A stretch of 64,000 nt of DNA from contig OW051492.1 in the NCBI GenBank assembly GCA_932521035.1, positions 806,001 through 870,000 on the forward strand. The letters are read 5' to 3'. The notes beneath the pieces are model-generated. The model had not been told where the DNA came from, searched no databases, and worked only from the letters and a program-made list of their open reading frames with translations. The stretch is from Oscheius dolichura (Eukaryota > Nematoda > Chromadorea > Rhabditida > Rhabditidae). How positions within the stretch are numbered: the first letter of the stretch is position 1; each line of letters begins with the position of its first letter. Position numbers and translations under genes: made by a program. Below are positions 12,101-23,955 of the stretch, piece after piece.

Positions 12101-15100
12101 TCCGGATTTTGATATTTTTCTCCTACAAATTTTTAGTCGGCCATAATCAGCAGAAAATTCTCTATTTTTTAAGAGCAAATTTATTAAGATTGAATAAGTA
12201 AACGTTGTATTAAAATGAGATTTATTGCAGGCAATGCCGGATACGGACAAGGAGAAGTACTTTTTCATGCCGTGGGGCAATCACCGTCCGGCGACTGAGA
12301 TGATCTGTCTGTGGGAAGATGTGGAGCGTCGGATGTGCCATTACAATGCCATTTATAAAGTCGCGGCGATGTTGTCGGACCTGATGAAGGAGATTAGCTG
12401 TGCCGGCAGCCAGCCGCCACAGAAGGCGTCGCTCCTGATCGAGGCCCTCGACCACACCGAGGAACTCTTGGACCGGCTGGTGAATCTCCCGAAGTGCGGC
12501 GAGAAGACGACGACGGAACTGGATCGACAATGGCAGGAGACGCGTCGGAAACTGGTCAAGAAGACTCTGGAGGAACTAAACAATTTGAGATGGGAAGAGG
12601 AAAAGACCCCGGAAGAAGCGGTGGCCAAGGTCTTTCGAATGCTCAACCGCGTCAAGGAGACCATTCTAATGCTGGCTGAAGAGGTTCAGGTACGGTTTTA
12701 CTTTTAATACTATATATTGAACCTTGTAAAGCACATTTTCAACTACATTTTGGTGTTTAAAGGGACTGTCAGGGATCTTTTTTTTTTCGCTTTGACGGAA
12801 CACGAGTTTTTGAATTTTTTTTTCGTTTTTTTGACATTTTCTGAACGTCTATGGTGACACATTCCGTAAAAATATTACGAATTCGTGCAATTTCGATCGC
12901 GCGCCTACCGTAACCAAATAAGCTGCCTGACAGTCCCTTTAAAATACGAAAATTAATTTAAAAATGAGGAAGTTACAGTAAGAATAAGATGCCGGTTGAG
13001 TGCGCCGCTCGCGCGGGCTTTAATTTTTGAATTCCCCGCTCATTTTGGATGATTTAAATTGGAAAATGTAGGATTTTTTGTTCTCTATCGAATGAGTATA
13101 ATTATAAAAAGAATATGCATTGAAATTAATTACAGTAACCCGTTTTTGAGGAAATAAGCCTAGAATGATTCCTCCGCCTGTTTTAGATTTCCCTCCCTGC
13201 CGTAATGATCAAAATGTTGGCTGGCGAAGACGTGGTCGGCTATGCGAAGATCAACCCAGTCGAGATATTCAACCATGACAACGACGCGCTGGCGGGCGAG
13301 TGGGTCGGCCGTGTTCGTCAAGTCGCCCTCAAGTGGCCGACCCTCGTGGACAGGAAGAGTCGCCGGGAAGAGTCGCCGGCCGTCGTCCACGTTGTACTGT
13401 GGTTCGGCCGGAATAAGGACAGCCACGACTACGAGGAGCTGATGCGACCGGCGGAGAGAAAGACCTTCCTCGAGGTGTATGTCCATCAGAGGAAGTCGAA
13501 GATGAACCGCGAATGGACCGCGTGGAAGATACCGTACTCGGATGAACATGGGGTAGTCGATATGGAGGATACGGTCAAGCGGGAGACGGCTGGCTATGAG
13601 CATCTCGGAAATTGGGCGTGTCGAAACAGTCATGATATGTGGATTGGAAAGGACGCCGACCGGCCCATTTTTGTTGAAAGGTACGGGTTTTTTTCTACCG
13701 TAATCCGCTGTAAATGTTTTCGACCCTGGGTAAGCGCGCCCCGGCGCTAAATCGGACAAATGTGCCGATTCTTGCTATTCAAACGGCTGTAAACTTTTGT
13801 AATCTGTAAGATGTGATAACGAAAGAGGTCTAGAATCATGAATAAGGCATGGAATACCGTAATCTCGAAAATAAAAGCCCCCGCGTCCTGTAATCACGCT
13901 CCACCGTACTTTCGGGCTAACCTTTGGTTTTCATCACTTTTTCTGCTAATTTCTACTTTTTTTCATATTTTTTCTTCGTCTATGATAATTAGCATACTGT
14001 AATCATTATAAAAATAGGAAAAATGGGAAAAAACCGCGTATATTGAGATTTTATAGCGAATTTTGTGGGATCAAAAAGGGGGTACGGTACTTTATGAAAA
14101 AAAGTGTGTTTTTAGCCAGTTTTTTGAGTTGATTTTTATGATTTAAATAACGGATAATGTTTCAGGGTCTACGAAGTTGAAAAGCGCGGCAAGAATGGCT
14201 GGGAGTCGGCCGGCTTTACCGATTATTACGGCGGCGATCCGGAGATTTCGATGAAGACACCGCCAATCGGCTGGGAATATTTGGGCAAGTGGGCACCGGA
14301 CAAGCATGCCAACAACGGCGACAAGAGCGGATGGGTCTATTCGATGAGCGAAGAGTTTTGGGGCGAGTCGGGGACGGTCGACACGGAGGCCCGACCCGGA
14401 CACCGCTACCGGCGACGCTGTATCGCCAGGACCCGACAACTGAAGAATCACGACAAGAACAACGAGAACTTCAATCTGTTTGAGAAGACCCTCGGCGATG
14501 CTAAATGGGAGGTACGGGCTTTTATTCCTCCTTTTTTTTACCATTTTTGTTGTACCGCAAGTTGCAGTTTTGGTGCGCGCGCAGGTGCCATTCCGGTCAG
14601 CTGCCGAGTTTTTACGGGTACGGGCGCGTAGAATCCTGGGTGACGCCCTGGACCCACAAACTTCTCTTTTGAGCTTATTTTTCGTTGAAATTTCAAATTT
14701 GAGTACTTTAGAATAGTACGCGTCAGAATTGAATTTGTCTATTTGAGCCCTTTTTGGCGGGGTTTTCCCACTTTTTTGTAGGTTTTTTGGATTAAAAACA
14801 ATACAAAAACGTGTTAAGATTAAATATTTTCAGTATGCCGCCAATATGAAAGCTGCCTGGCACAGTTCGGACATATCCGATGCTGCCGTTCGGCGTCGTC
14901 GTTTCCTGCTGGAAGTCGAGCGCAAGTCGGATCTGCCCAGTGAACGTGAAAACGAATCGGTGAAGAACTTCTACCTGCCCCGTGTCTACGAGATCCACAA
15001 TGTGACGGCGATCTGGCAGCTCCGGTGCTATCTGCTCTGGGCTAAGGATCTGATGCCCGTCGTCAAGCTCTCCTCCCATGCCTTTGTCCGGGTGACGTTC

Positions 15101-18100
15101 TTGACCCGCGCCATGCAAAGCATCGTCGTGGCCAATTCGCAGAATCCCATCTGGTGTGAGACGCTGATCTTTGACCAGCTTCCGATTCCCGGAGGGAAGA
15201 GACAGATTGTCGTCAATCCGCCGACGATTATTGTTGAAGTCAGAGGCGAACGGCCGGATGACAGCGAGGTAGCCTTTTTTAGCTTTTAAACCAGTTATTT
15301 TACTTTGCCCCTGAAGACAGACCCCCGAGCTGCCGAGATTTTACGGGTGCGGGCGCGTGGGACCAAACTGCCGGGAATTCTCGAAATTGATGGAAATTGG
15401 CTCATTTTTCTTGGGTTTTTTGCAATTTTTTGTATAGAAATGGTTTGGCATACTGTAATCGTACTTTTTCAGATCTTTCTGGGTCGTTTCGAAGTGCAAC
15501 CGCAGGTTATTTGCGTCCCGGGCGATCAGCGTGCCCATCCCACGTGGAATCAGCTCTACTTCCCGAATAGGAAGACCCGCGGCGCTGTGCTGGCCGCCTT
15601 TGAACTGTATCACATGGGTCAGAACAAGGACAACCTGCCCCTGATCCCGATGGCCAAGGAGAAGATGCCCGACTCGTTGGATGTTCCCGGCGAATTGAAG
15701 CCAAAGTTTGAGTCGTATTCTGTTCAATTTCTCTGTTGGGGAGTGAGGAATCTCCAAAAGTATCATGTTAGTCCATTAAATTTCTTCTCAAGACCAAAAA
15801 AATTTCCAGTTGATTACGGTAAAAAAGCCCTATGTGGAGCTGCTGATTGGGGATACGGAGATCTATTCGGATAGGATTGAAAACGCCGCCAAAGATCCGA
15901 ATTTTCCGAATCCGGTGATCAATATCGCGGAGGTGAAGATGCCCGCCGCCCTGGAGTTGGCCTGTCCGATGGTCATCAATCTACACGACACGAGGGCCCT
16001 CGGCCAGCGGCCAATCGTCGGATTCTGCCATATTTCGGACTTTACCAAATACATTTCTCACAAGAAACAGAAGGTACGGTAGTTTTTGTAGATTAATATG
16101 AGCTACAGTAACCCGAGAAGTTGAAAAATTTGGAAAAATCGGGGCGCCGGAAGCCGTACAGAAGGCGCGCTGGTTTCTCGATCATTTGGTGCAAAAAAAC
16201 TCTAATTTCCATAATTCTAAGACAGTAGTTTTGTAGAGAATTTTCTGGCGAATCGGGCAATATCAAAATCTTTAGGAAAAAGAAAAAATTTCGGTCCGCA
16301 ATGAGACGTTGAAGGCGCAAGGTCACCTCTGTTGAAGTGTCAACTCGGCTTGGGGAAACTTTTGGTTATTTGGAACGAAAAATGTTTAATTTTAAAGAAA
16401 GTATTACGGCTACTTTGTAGAGAATTTTCTGGAGATTACGCCAGTATAAAAATCTTTGGTGAAAAATATTTTTTTTCCCTAGGAAATTGACCTCTAATGG
16501 TGGCAAATGATGAAAGTTTTGAACTGTCAATTCAGCGGAGAGAACTTTTGATCGGTTTTGGTGCAAAAAAGTCGACTAATTAAAACTACTGTATCTAGCC
16601 TTGTGTAGAATTTTTTGCTCTTTTTGATCGTGCCAACATTTTCTAGAAATTCACTTCTGTTGAAGAGTTATGGACCAGAGAAGTCATACGGGCGCCGCCG
16701 CGTCAATTATCACTGCGGCGGGGAGAACTTTTGCTAATTTTGATTCTGAAAACATCCGATTTTTAAATAATTACTATATCTACATTGTGTAGAATTTTTT
16801 GCTCTATCACGTGCTATAAAAATCTATCGGAAATTTGGTGCTGTAAAAGAGATATTGGCCCCAAAACCTGGTCTGTCTATTCTCTCTTCTCTGTCGCCTT
16901 TTTGAAGCCGGGAAATTCTTTTAAAAAGTACAATATTTTTCGTTTCAGGATCGTCCGAGTTCCAAGAAGAGTGTCGACGCGTTTGGTGAATTTGTCGTGG
17001 CGGAAGACAGTAAACAAGCGGCTGTTCGAATCATTCCGACGTTGACGCGAGAAGGCGAGCCGCCGCTCGACTGGTGGAGCAAGTACTACTACTCGCAGGG
17101 TCTCGTCCAGAAGGCCCCGGGCTTTGACGTCTCCGGCATCGAGGGGCTGACAGTCTACAGCGACGAGCTGGAGAAGGTCGGCGGCTATCGCTACTTTACG
17201 GACTTCCTCGACACTTTTCCCCTGTACAAATGCTCGAAGGGAAATTTCGACGACCCCGAGGAGAAGGAAAAGATTGGGGAGCTGAAGGGCAAGCTGTTTA
17301 TTATGCACAATGACGGGATGGAGAAGCCGGAGTTGCCGGAGCCGCCGGGAGTCGAATTTACCGGGGTCACGCGCTGTCTCCTCCGGGTCTATGTGGTAGA
17401 GGCCCGTGGCTTGATCAGCCCGCGGCGGAGCGGTGTCTGCGATCCATATCTGGTTGTCCGTTGCGGGAAGAAGAAGAAGAATCTGAAGAAATTCTATCGC
17501 CCGGATACGGTAGCGCCGATCTTTGGCGAGCTGATTGAGATGGAAGTGGCCATTCCACTGGAGAATACCGTAACCCTGACGCTAATGGATCGGCGTCGCC
17601 TCCTGGCGGATGATGAAATCGGCTCGACGACAATTGATTTGGAGAACCGGCTACTGACCAAGTGGAGGGCGATGGTAGGACTCTCGCGACAGTATACGGT
17701 ACATGGAGAACTGCCGTGGCGGGACCAGGTCACACCAATGACGGCTCTTCGAAGGTACTGCCTTTTTTTTTGACTATTTTTATATATTTTGTTATATTTT
17801 TAATATTTTTTTATGTTTAGATACTGTACGAAGATGATGATCCCGCCGCCGGAGCAGCTGAAACGTAAAGAGAAAGATGGACAGACGGACTGCGGGCTGA
17901 AGATTCTCGGAGTGGAAGTATGGTACTCGGATGTTAAACAATTTTGGGATAAGTAAGTTTTTATTAAATTTTAGATAAGTTTATTAGAACATTTTTTTGG
18001 AAAATTCTGTGTCTTTTAACCCGGGAAATGTGGAGAAATGAGAGAATTAGCGCGCACTTACAGCCGGCCATTTCACTGAATCACGGAAAATTTTTAATTT

Positions 18101-21100
18101 TTCTATTTTTGAGCAATTTTGTATGATTTTTTGTTTGGTTTTCCGAGAAGATAACAGAGTTACGAAGACGCTGAAAACTTTTAATTATAAAAAATTAACC
18201 GTAGAGCGCAGTTACAGCCCAATTTTTAGGCAGGAGACGTTCCCGAACGTTTTCACAAGGTACTGCCTTTTTTTTGACTATTCTAATTCATTCAATTTTT
18301 TTCGCTTTTATAACCTAGAGAGCACGGTTTAGAAGCTAACCATGTTGAAAATTTGCATAAAATAGCATTTTTTTCAATAGGAATTTTGAAGTAGGACGTG
18401 TTTCCGCCCGATTTCCCACAATTTCCTCAATTTATATCAATTTTCAGAGAAGATAATCGCAGTAGGAAGCAACTGGATCGTCTAAAAGGTGCTGGCGACT
18501 CGGAAAATGCAGCAGTCGAGGAATCGGGAAAAGAAAAACACAACAACGACGAAGGCGACGAGGGGAAGAAGCCCATCATCAAGGAGCAGCCACAACCGAA
18601 GGAGGAAGACGGCGGCGAGCCGGAAGAGGACGGTGGACGACAGGAGAATGTCCAGAAGAAGTGGCTGGCAGCTGCTTGGGGAGATGCGGAAGAGTGTCGA
18701 AAGAAGAGCACCCTGAAGAAGAAGCAGGACAAGGAGCTGACGGCGGAGGAGAGGGCCGCCAAGAGGCGCGAAATGCGCGACAAGATTATTGGTAAGGCAT
18801 GAAAATGACTAACATGTACCGCTGTATACATTCAAATAATGGAGGTTCAAAAAAGCAAAAACGGTATGATCTTGGCGGGGATCGAACTCGCGACGTTTTA
18901 TCGGCACGCGTGATAACATCGCATTGCGCCATGTATATAAGTTTTCGCTCGCCGCATTCGAGCTTAGTGATCACTTGAGAAATCGAGATTGCGTGACCTA
19001 ATAGTGCAGTGGTAACTTGTCGGTATACCAATCCAGTATTAAAAAAAAGTTTTCCCCAAGTTCGATTCCTCCCTGTGAAAGTGGTCTTTTGTTTTTGTTT
19101 GCGCCGACTAAAACCCTACTAAACGGCCTAAAAAGGTACTAATTTTTCTAATTCCAGGCCTTCCTATGGAATGCGTCGCTCTGCACGTGTTGAATATGAT
19201 GAATCTGGTACCGGAGCACGTCGAGACGAGGACAATTTACTCGCCCCTAACACAGAATGTCAGCTGCGGAGAGGTTCGACTGTTTGTCGACTTGTTCCCC
19301 CTGAATGTCGGGGCCATCCCGGCGCCGTTGGACATCTCTCCCCGCTGCCCGGACAAGTATCAGCTGCGCATCGCCGTGCTCCAAGTCTCGGATGCTATTC
19401 CCGTCAAGAGGAGCTTTGGCAAGCCGGTCAGTTTAGCCAACTCTTTTTTTTGGCTAATTTTGAGTGATTTTTTATAAAATTTTGAGGATTGTACAGGCAA
19501 AAGGGGCTGTTTTTCGATATTGTGAACATTTTGAAACGGGAATTCTTGAATATTTTGGAGTTTTTATGCTCGGAAAGGATGGAGATTCGTCGTTTTTGGG
19601 TCTCAGCTCACCATGTGCCGGATATCCTAATATATCCATGCCCGTACCGTATACCTGATGTTCCGTGGCTGGCTGTTTTTCCTCCAATTGTTGAGATTTT
19701 ATTCAGATATTCATGAAATTTCCCATTTTCTACCCCCCAATTTACCAACGTTTCCTTGAAATTCGACGTCTCCTAGTTGAAAAATACCTAAAAAATAACT
19801 AAACAGGCTATTCCTTGAAGAAAATGAAAGATTTTACATGAATTCCATGTAATTTTTCTAATAAAAACAGTTGAAAAATCGGGGAATTTTACGCATTTTC
19901 TAATAAAAAACACATGCTCTCTAAATAATTGTTTAAATTTAAAAATAAATAAAATTCGGTTTCAGATTTGTGATCTCTATGTGAAAGTGTTCATCAATGG
20001 CCAACAGAAGCCGGAACGTACGGATATCCATTACCGTAGTGATGACGGGATGGCCGAATTCAATTGGCGTTTTGTGATTCCATTGGATTTTAGCCCATGG
20101 GAGCAGAAGATTGTAGCCTATCGTAAGACGAGGCTATTCCGAAAGCCGCGTGAAGAACTCGTCGAGCCGTTGCTGATTGTCCAACTGTGGGATAAGAACG
20201 CCCTAAAGAAGGATAACCTACTGGGGGAGATGGCCTTTGACATTACCGAACTGTCCGAAGGATTGTATGAGCCGGACCAGCTGCACAAGTATACGCGACG
20301 ACGCAAGGAGAAGACGCACTGCTGCTGCGGTTGTTGCAGCCTGAGCCGAAAGTGCTGCCTCGCCCGTTGCTGTTGCTTTTTAAAGGATACGCGCTGCTGT
20401 TTGAAATTTCGCAAGACAAAACAGGAGCCAATGCCCCGAGCGCCACGCTATGATCCCGATCCCAAGTTTATGGAAGAGCCGCTGAATTTGTTTGAGGCCT
20501 CGTCCGTGAGGGGATGGTGGCCGATGTTGAGCAGCACGGTGCGCAATGAGCAGAAGGAAGATTTGACGGCACGGAAGAAAAAAGACGATGACTATGATCC
20601 GGAAGCTCTGTACGTTATGGGACTGGTAGAGATGGATATGCAGCTTGTGCCTGTGGAGGAGGCTGAAGGTAATCCAGTTGGCAGGAAGCGAAAAGAGCCA
20701 AATCACGTGAGTTGTACCTATAAGTTAAAAAATATATAGAAGAATAATATGAGAAAACAAAACCTCAAGAGCTAATAAAACAAAAAAAAAGAAAGAAAGA
20801 AACAATCCGAAACCATTTGAATTTGTCAGTCTCTGCAATTTCATCAGTATTTAGCCTTTTTCCGTAGTAAAACAAATAATTTCAATGAAAAGAAGCTCAA
20901 ACATGTCTTGCATTTTTGGTGCAATGAATATTACATATTTGAAAACCGGTATAATTCTCTTTCCGACTCTAAAATCATTGCCTTCCACAAATATTTTCAA
21001 ATTCACATATTCTTCTGTAATTCCGAGCTGTAGTTCTCATCTATGCAACTATTTGAGACTTATAAAATATACGAAGATGGCGATAGAAACAGCCTATAAT

Positions 21101-21465
21101 TATGTAAAAAGAATACACGCACAAAACGCATTGGTCTGCGATAATCAGAGGTTCGCCAATAACGCATGTTTCAAATGATTCCGGACTGTTTCTTTTAGAA
21201 TTCTGAAAGTGTAAAAATATATAAATGAAAATATAAAATTCATGTAAGCATAGAAAAATACCTAAACTTTTAGAGTCCCCATCTTCCTAAGCCGAAACGC
21301 TCCAAATGGAATTGTCTCTGGATTACGTCGCGAATCAAGCCGGCGTGTAGCTGGTGTTGGCATAGATGGGGAGTGCAAATTCTCTTCTATCTATTGATCA
21401 TCTTCCTCATTATTGTTATCTTCTATGGATTTATTACAAATTGGCCAGTGATTCTCTTCGGCTGA
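9149..21465 (+). CDS. fer-1: Ferlin (FER-1/otoferlin type), multi-C2 membrane-fusion protein
   Basis: Seventeen exons join in frame to about 2116 residues: 9149-9360, 9403-9589, 10018-10584, 10911-11331, 11620-11807, 12231-12689, 13187-13680, 14166-14511, 14834-15268, 15473-15766, 15810-16073, 16949-17754, 17821-17952, 18448-18791, 19158-19426, 19966-20706, 21274-21465. Ferlins are tail-anchored proteins that bind phospholipid through C2 domains and drive Ca-dependent vesicle fusion; nematode FER-1 acts in sperm organelle fusion. Domains in order: basic N-terminus; C2B from about 134 (VLIRVIEGKDLP); C2C about 295-430; FerB; DysF about 770-930 with repeated Trp; C2D about 1000; C2E (WGVRNLQKYH) about 1190; C2F about 1430; C2G about 1786; EEAEGNPVGRKRKEP before the tail; transmembrane helix about 2088-2110. 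C2D lacks most Ca-binding Asp. No C2A is encoded nearby. C2G holds a 12-Cys insert (about 1924-1952). The Cys insert and missing C2A are unusual; the family is certain. Confidence 0.93.
9852..9923 (-). tRNA. tRNA-Glu (anticodon TTC)
   Basis: A 72-base cloverleaf on the minus strand inside ferlin intron 2. The acceptor TCCCATG pairs with CATGGGA, the A box is TGGTCTAGTGG, the anticodon loop is CTTTCAC (anticodon TTC) on a CTCGG/CCGGG stem, and the T-arm is CCGGG TTCGATT CCCGG. No intron is present. The discriminator base is A. A TTTTTGCTTTC run lies about five bases downstream and probably terminates Pol III. Confidence 0.93.
10729..10815. repeat. Palindromic element A, copy 3 (ferlin intron 3)
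   Basis: Arms GCACCCGTAGAATCTCG and GCCGAGATTTTACGGGTGC around a centre containing GGGCGCGC. Confidence 0.88.
11387..11413 (+). repeat. Hairpin motif, isolated copy
   Basis: GACTGCGTAGACATTG, four bases, then TCAGTC. GACTG and CAGTC can pair, extended by TTT/AAA outside. It lies in ferlin intron 4. The same motif recurs about fourteen times at 48576-50990 in the Trio gene. Confidence 0.7.
11461..11548. repeat. Palindromic element A, copy 4 (ferlin intron 4)
   Basis: Arms CACCCGTAAAATCTCGG and CTGCCGAGTTTTTACGGGTG, with a GC-rich centre (GCGCGCGC). It lies 47 bases downstream of the isolated hairpin motif. Confidence 0.88.
14600..14626. repeat. Partial palindromic element A (right arm only)
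   Basis: Only the right arm, AGCTGCCGAGTTTTTACGGG, is clear, in ferlin intron 8. Confidence 0.6.
15327..15351. repeat. Partial palindromic element A (right arm only)
   Basis: The right arm AGCTGCCGAGATTTTACGGG with no matching left arm in ferlin intron 9. Confidence 0.6.
16150..16830 (+). repeat. Degenerate tandem repeat of about 185 bp, three to four units
   Basis: Fills most of ferlin intron 11. Each unit carries a TGTAGAGAATTTTCTGG-like word, then an ATATAAAAATCTTT-like word, then GTCAA...GGGGAGAACTTTTG. The units are strongly diverged from each other, so the array is old. Confidence 0.55.
18123..18290 (+). repeat. Diverged duplicate of ferlin exon-edge sequence
   Basis: Inside ferlin intron 13, CGAGAAGATAACAGAGT resembles the start of exon 14 (AGAAGATAATCGCAGT). 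About 120 bases on, AAGGTACTGCCTTTTTTTT repeats the exon 12 donor region at 17753. This suggests a relic of a partial exon duplication. Frame is not kept, so it is not counted as an exon. Confidence 0.4.
18868..18940 (-). repeat. tRNA-derived element
   Basis: Minus-strand A box TGGCGCAATGC and B box AGTTCGATCCC. The acceptor ends do not pair. A TTTTTGCTTTTTT run follows about 15 bases after the tRNA-like part. It lies in ferlin intron 14, antisense to the gene, and is head to head with a plus-strand element at 18993-19080. Confidence 0.6.
18993..19080 (+). repeat. tRNA-derived element, sense copy
   Basis: A box TAGTGCAGTGG and B box AGTTCGATTCC about 60 bases apart, followed by CTTTTGTTTTTGTTT. 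This is the only clear plus-strand member of the group in the window. A possible second is an isolated B box near 46608. Confidence 0.5.
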
Positions 21466-22101
21466 TGATCTTCGGCAACCACATGGCAACAACATCGAAA
21501 ATTGCAGCACACCCATTTCTTCTTTTTGTTTGGATACTTCGGGAGACATTTTTCTTTGTTCTTCTTATATTTGTTGTTGATAAATAATCCCCCCTTATTA
21601 AAGTGCTATGGTGTTTGTCTGTCTGTTTGTTTGTCTGTCCGATTGGAAAGTGTCCGACGGTAAAGGGATTATTAATTTCTTCATGCCGGAGGCTGCCGCA
21701 GGCGGTCGTCGGCGGAAGAGCAGAAAGGTCGCCACAGGTCGAAGCGGATAACTTTGACAAATAGACGACAGCCGCAGGCTGCCGAAAGTCCGCTGGTGAA
21801 GTAATTATTGTTTTACATTGGGAATGGTGCAGAAGAGCATTAGGCTTTTTCTATGATGCTATCCAATGCGAAACAGTTCCTTTTGATTGTATTTCTTTTC
21901 TATTTGTTGACAGATTAGCAACTTTATCTGTCTTGATAAAGAGGAATTTGTGATTCTTCTTGAACTGGGCTCCTTCAATTACCACAGGAACAATATTCAC
22001 CTTCTCGAGAGCAGTTGAATGAAGTATTGTCTTTTATAAACTGAAGTTTTTTCATAGGGATGATAAACTCACTTATAAAACAGGCCTTTAGCAGAAGTTA
22101 C
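21466..22101. other. Ferlin 3' flank
   Basis: The ferlin stop is at 21463-21465; GATAAATAA near 21578 is the best poly(A) signal candidate. A TGTCTGTCTGTTTGT short repeat lies at about 21615-21640. GCCGCAGGC occurs twice near 21690 and 21767. No exon was recognised. Confidence 0.45.
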
Positions 22102-22614
22102 CCAGGTTTATAATGGTTTCCATAAGTAGTGCTACATTGGATTTTGGTATTCCTTATTGTTTCTTCGAACCCAGCAATTGCTTCTTGAGTTGCTGGTGCT
22201 TTCGCGTCCTTTCCTTTCAACTCACGAACAAGGATCCCTTGCTTTTCGATTGCAGTAAACAGATCACTTCCTTCGCTAGCGGCAGTTTCAGGAGATGCAA
22301 CTTTCACCGGAGGAGCTTTTCCGGATTCCTTTGTAACTCCTGCTTTAGCATCTTTGACATGTCCATCGGGAATAACGAGGGGCTACAGGATCAATAGCTT
22401 TCTTATTGAATGCCCAAATTTTGTCCCATTCCATCATCACAACAGATCTGGATCCTCCTTGAGCAATAATAAATTGCTTTAGACCTTCAACGGACATTCC
22501 ATGTCGCATTACACCACGGACTGTTGGTAATCGTGGATCATCCCTGGAAGATCAAATATATAAAATGGCACATAGAATCCTTACCAGCCTTCGACGTGTC
22601 TTTCCTCTACAAAC
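22102..22614 (-). pseudogene. Broken fragment of glutamyl/prolyl-tRNA synthetase
   Basis: Two exon pieces, 22585-22614 and 22102-22543, are split by a 41-base intron. They encode [20 protein letters not shown], then [11 protein letters not shown] and [20 protein letters not shown]. These are the late catalytic part of the GluRS half of EPRS, which charges tRNA-Glu. At about 22372-22380 the frame breaks and roughly 130 family residues are missing. Sequence resumes at PDGHVK and continues through a WHEP domain (DLFTAIEKQGILVRELKGKD). A WHEP domain binds tRNA and is found between the two synthetase halves. After KPG there is a donor-like GGGTAACT, but no ProRS exon was found. The retained intron means this is not a processed copy. 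It could be a decayed segmental duplicate, or less likely an assembly artefact. Confidence 0.75.
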
Positions 22615-23955
22615 CTAGTTATAGTCCGTTTCCAACGGATATGTCACGAGTTCAAATTTCCGACACAACGGCAGGGCAGCTTTCAGCCAACCGTCGGCTT
22701 GTCACTATCTACGGAGCCCAGTGTCACACTATTGAGCATACAGTCCTCCCAGGAGGTTCTATACTTAGGCCGAACTGGAGAGGAGATTCTAATAGATAGA
22801 ATACAGTATCCTGATAAAGTAGGAACCGTTTTTGGTGAAATCAGCCGAGCAGCTGGGGATGCACACCAAAGCTTGGCTAAACGCTCATTTGTCATTTTTT
22901 TCTGATCTTTTCTTGGATAATCTGCCGTTTTGAATTACCGTAATCTTGGAAACAAGAAAGTGTACCAAGTGGGCTAGCAGATTTTTTAGGGGGTTGGGCT
23001 TGTCGATTGGCGACTACCGTATTGGTCAGTTCACCATCTAGTGGATTATGAAGGCTACCACCAGTGCTGATTTGTACCTACCACAGGCGCAGAAAGTCTA
23101 TGACACCTCTTTGTCCATGAGACCGTTTTTCAACAGAACGGCGGCTTCATTGATGCTAATTTCTCAAAAATGTCGCATAAAGTAGCAAGTCACAATAAAA
23201 GACTCTTTGCTAAACTTTGCTATTCCCTTTTATTTCTATGTTGCTATCGTTTAACGATTATTTTTTATCCAAATTTGACTGAAATGTCTCATTCATGCAG
23301 AATATGGGCCTGTTTTTGTTTTTTTTTTTCAAAAAAGGCGCGCGCCAACAACACCAACAACGAAAAACATACGATCGCTCGCGCGAGCGTTGTTGGCTCT
23401 CCTCATATTTCCTCCTCTCATTTGTTTCGATCTTACTTCTTTCTGTTTATCCGACAATATTCTTTGCCAAACATGTATACATATAGAGAACACAAGCGAG
23501 ATGATACATTTAGCAGGCATGAAAATAATGGGCTGTTGTAGAACATTTATATCTATAACGTTTCTAATTCACGTTATATTGCCTGCTTTAGTCACTCTAT
23601 GCAAGAAAAATGGATGTTTTTGCTATAAAATCATGAAACACCTCGTGTACACTAAATGTCTGTTCTAAGAAAACGCCATGCAAGACGATTGACGCTAAAC
23701 ACTACTAGCCTAAAAATTTCCACGATCTTTTCAAAATTGTCTTCAGAATAGTTTTATACAGTTTTTAATGTTGCTTATAGTTTATTTGCCTGTTTTATGG
23801 AATGTCATGACAATCTATCACGTGCGGCAGATATGTCGCCATTGCTTTATTGATTAGTGATCGTTACGAAACCTTGACAGTTCGCTTGTCTTCTTCTGTC
23901 TTCCTATTTTATAAATAGCTATTTTTCAGGGTAAACATCACATTCTTTGCTCAAA
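22615..23955. other. Region upstream of NOG2, no supported gene
   Basis: One open plus-strand stretch (23049-23183, starting ATG AAG GCT) and another at 22741-22905 could be exon remnants, but I do not recognise them. Near 23338 and 23380 there are GCGCGCGCC and CGCTCGCGCGAGCG. The NOG2 promoter should lie in the last few hundred bases. Confidence 0.4.

Noticed and set aside
22683..22905. 5' continuation of the EPRS fragment
   Set aside because: No GluRS motifs in any frame beyond the acceptor at about 22615; the frames there do not match the family.
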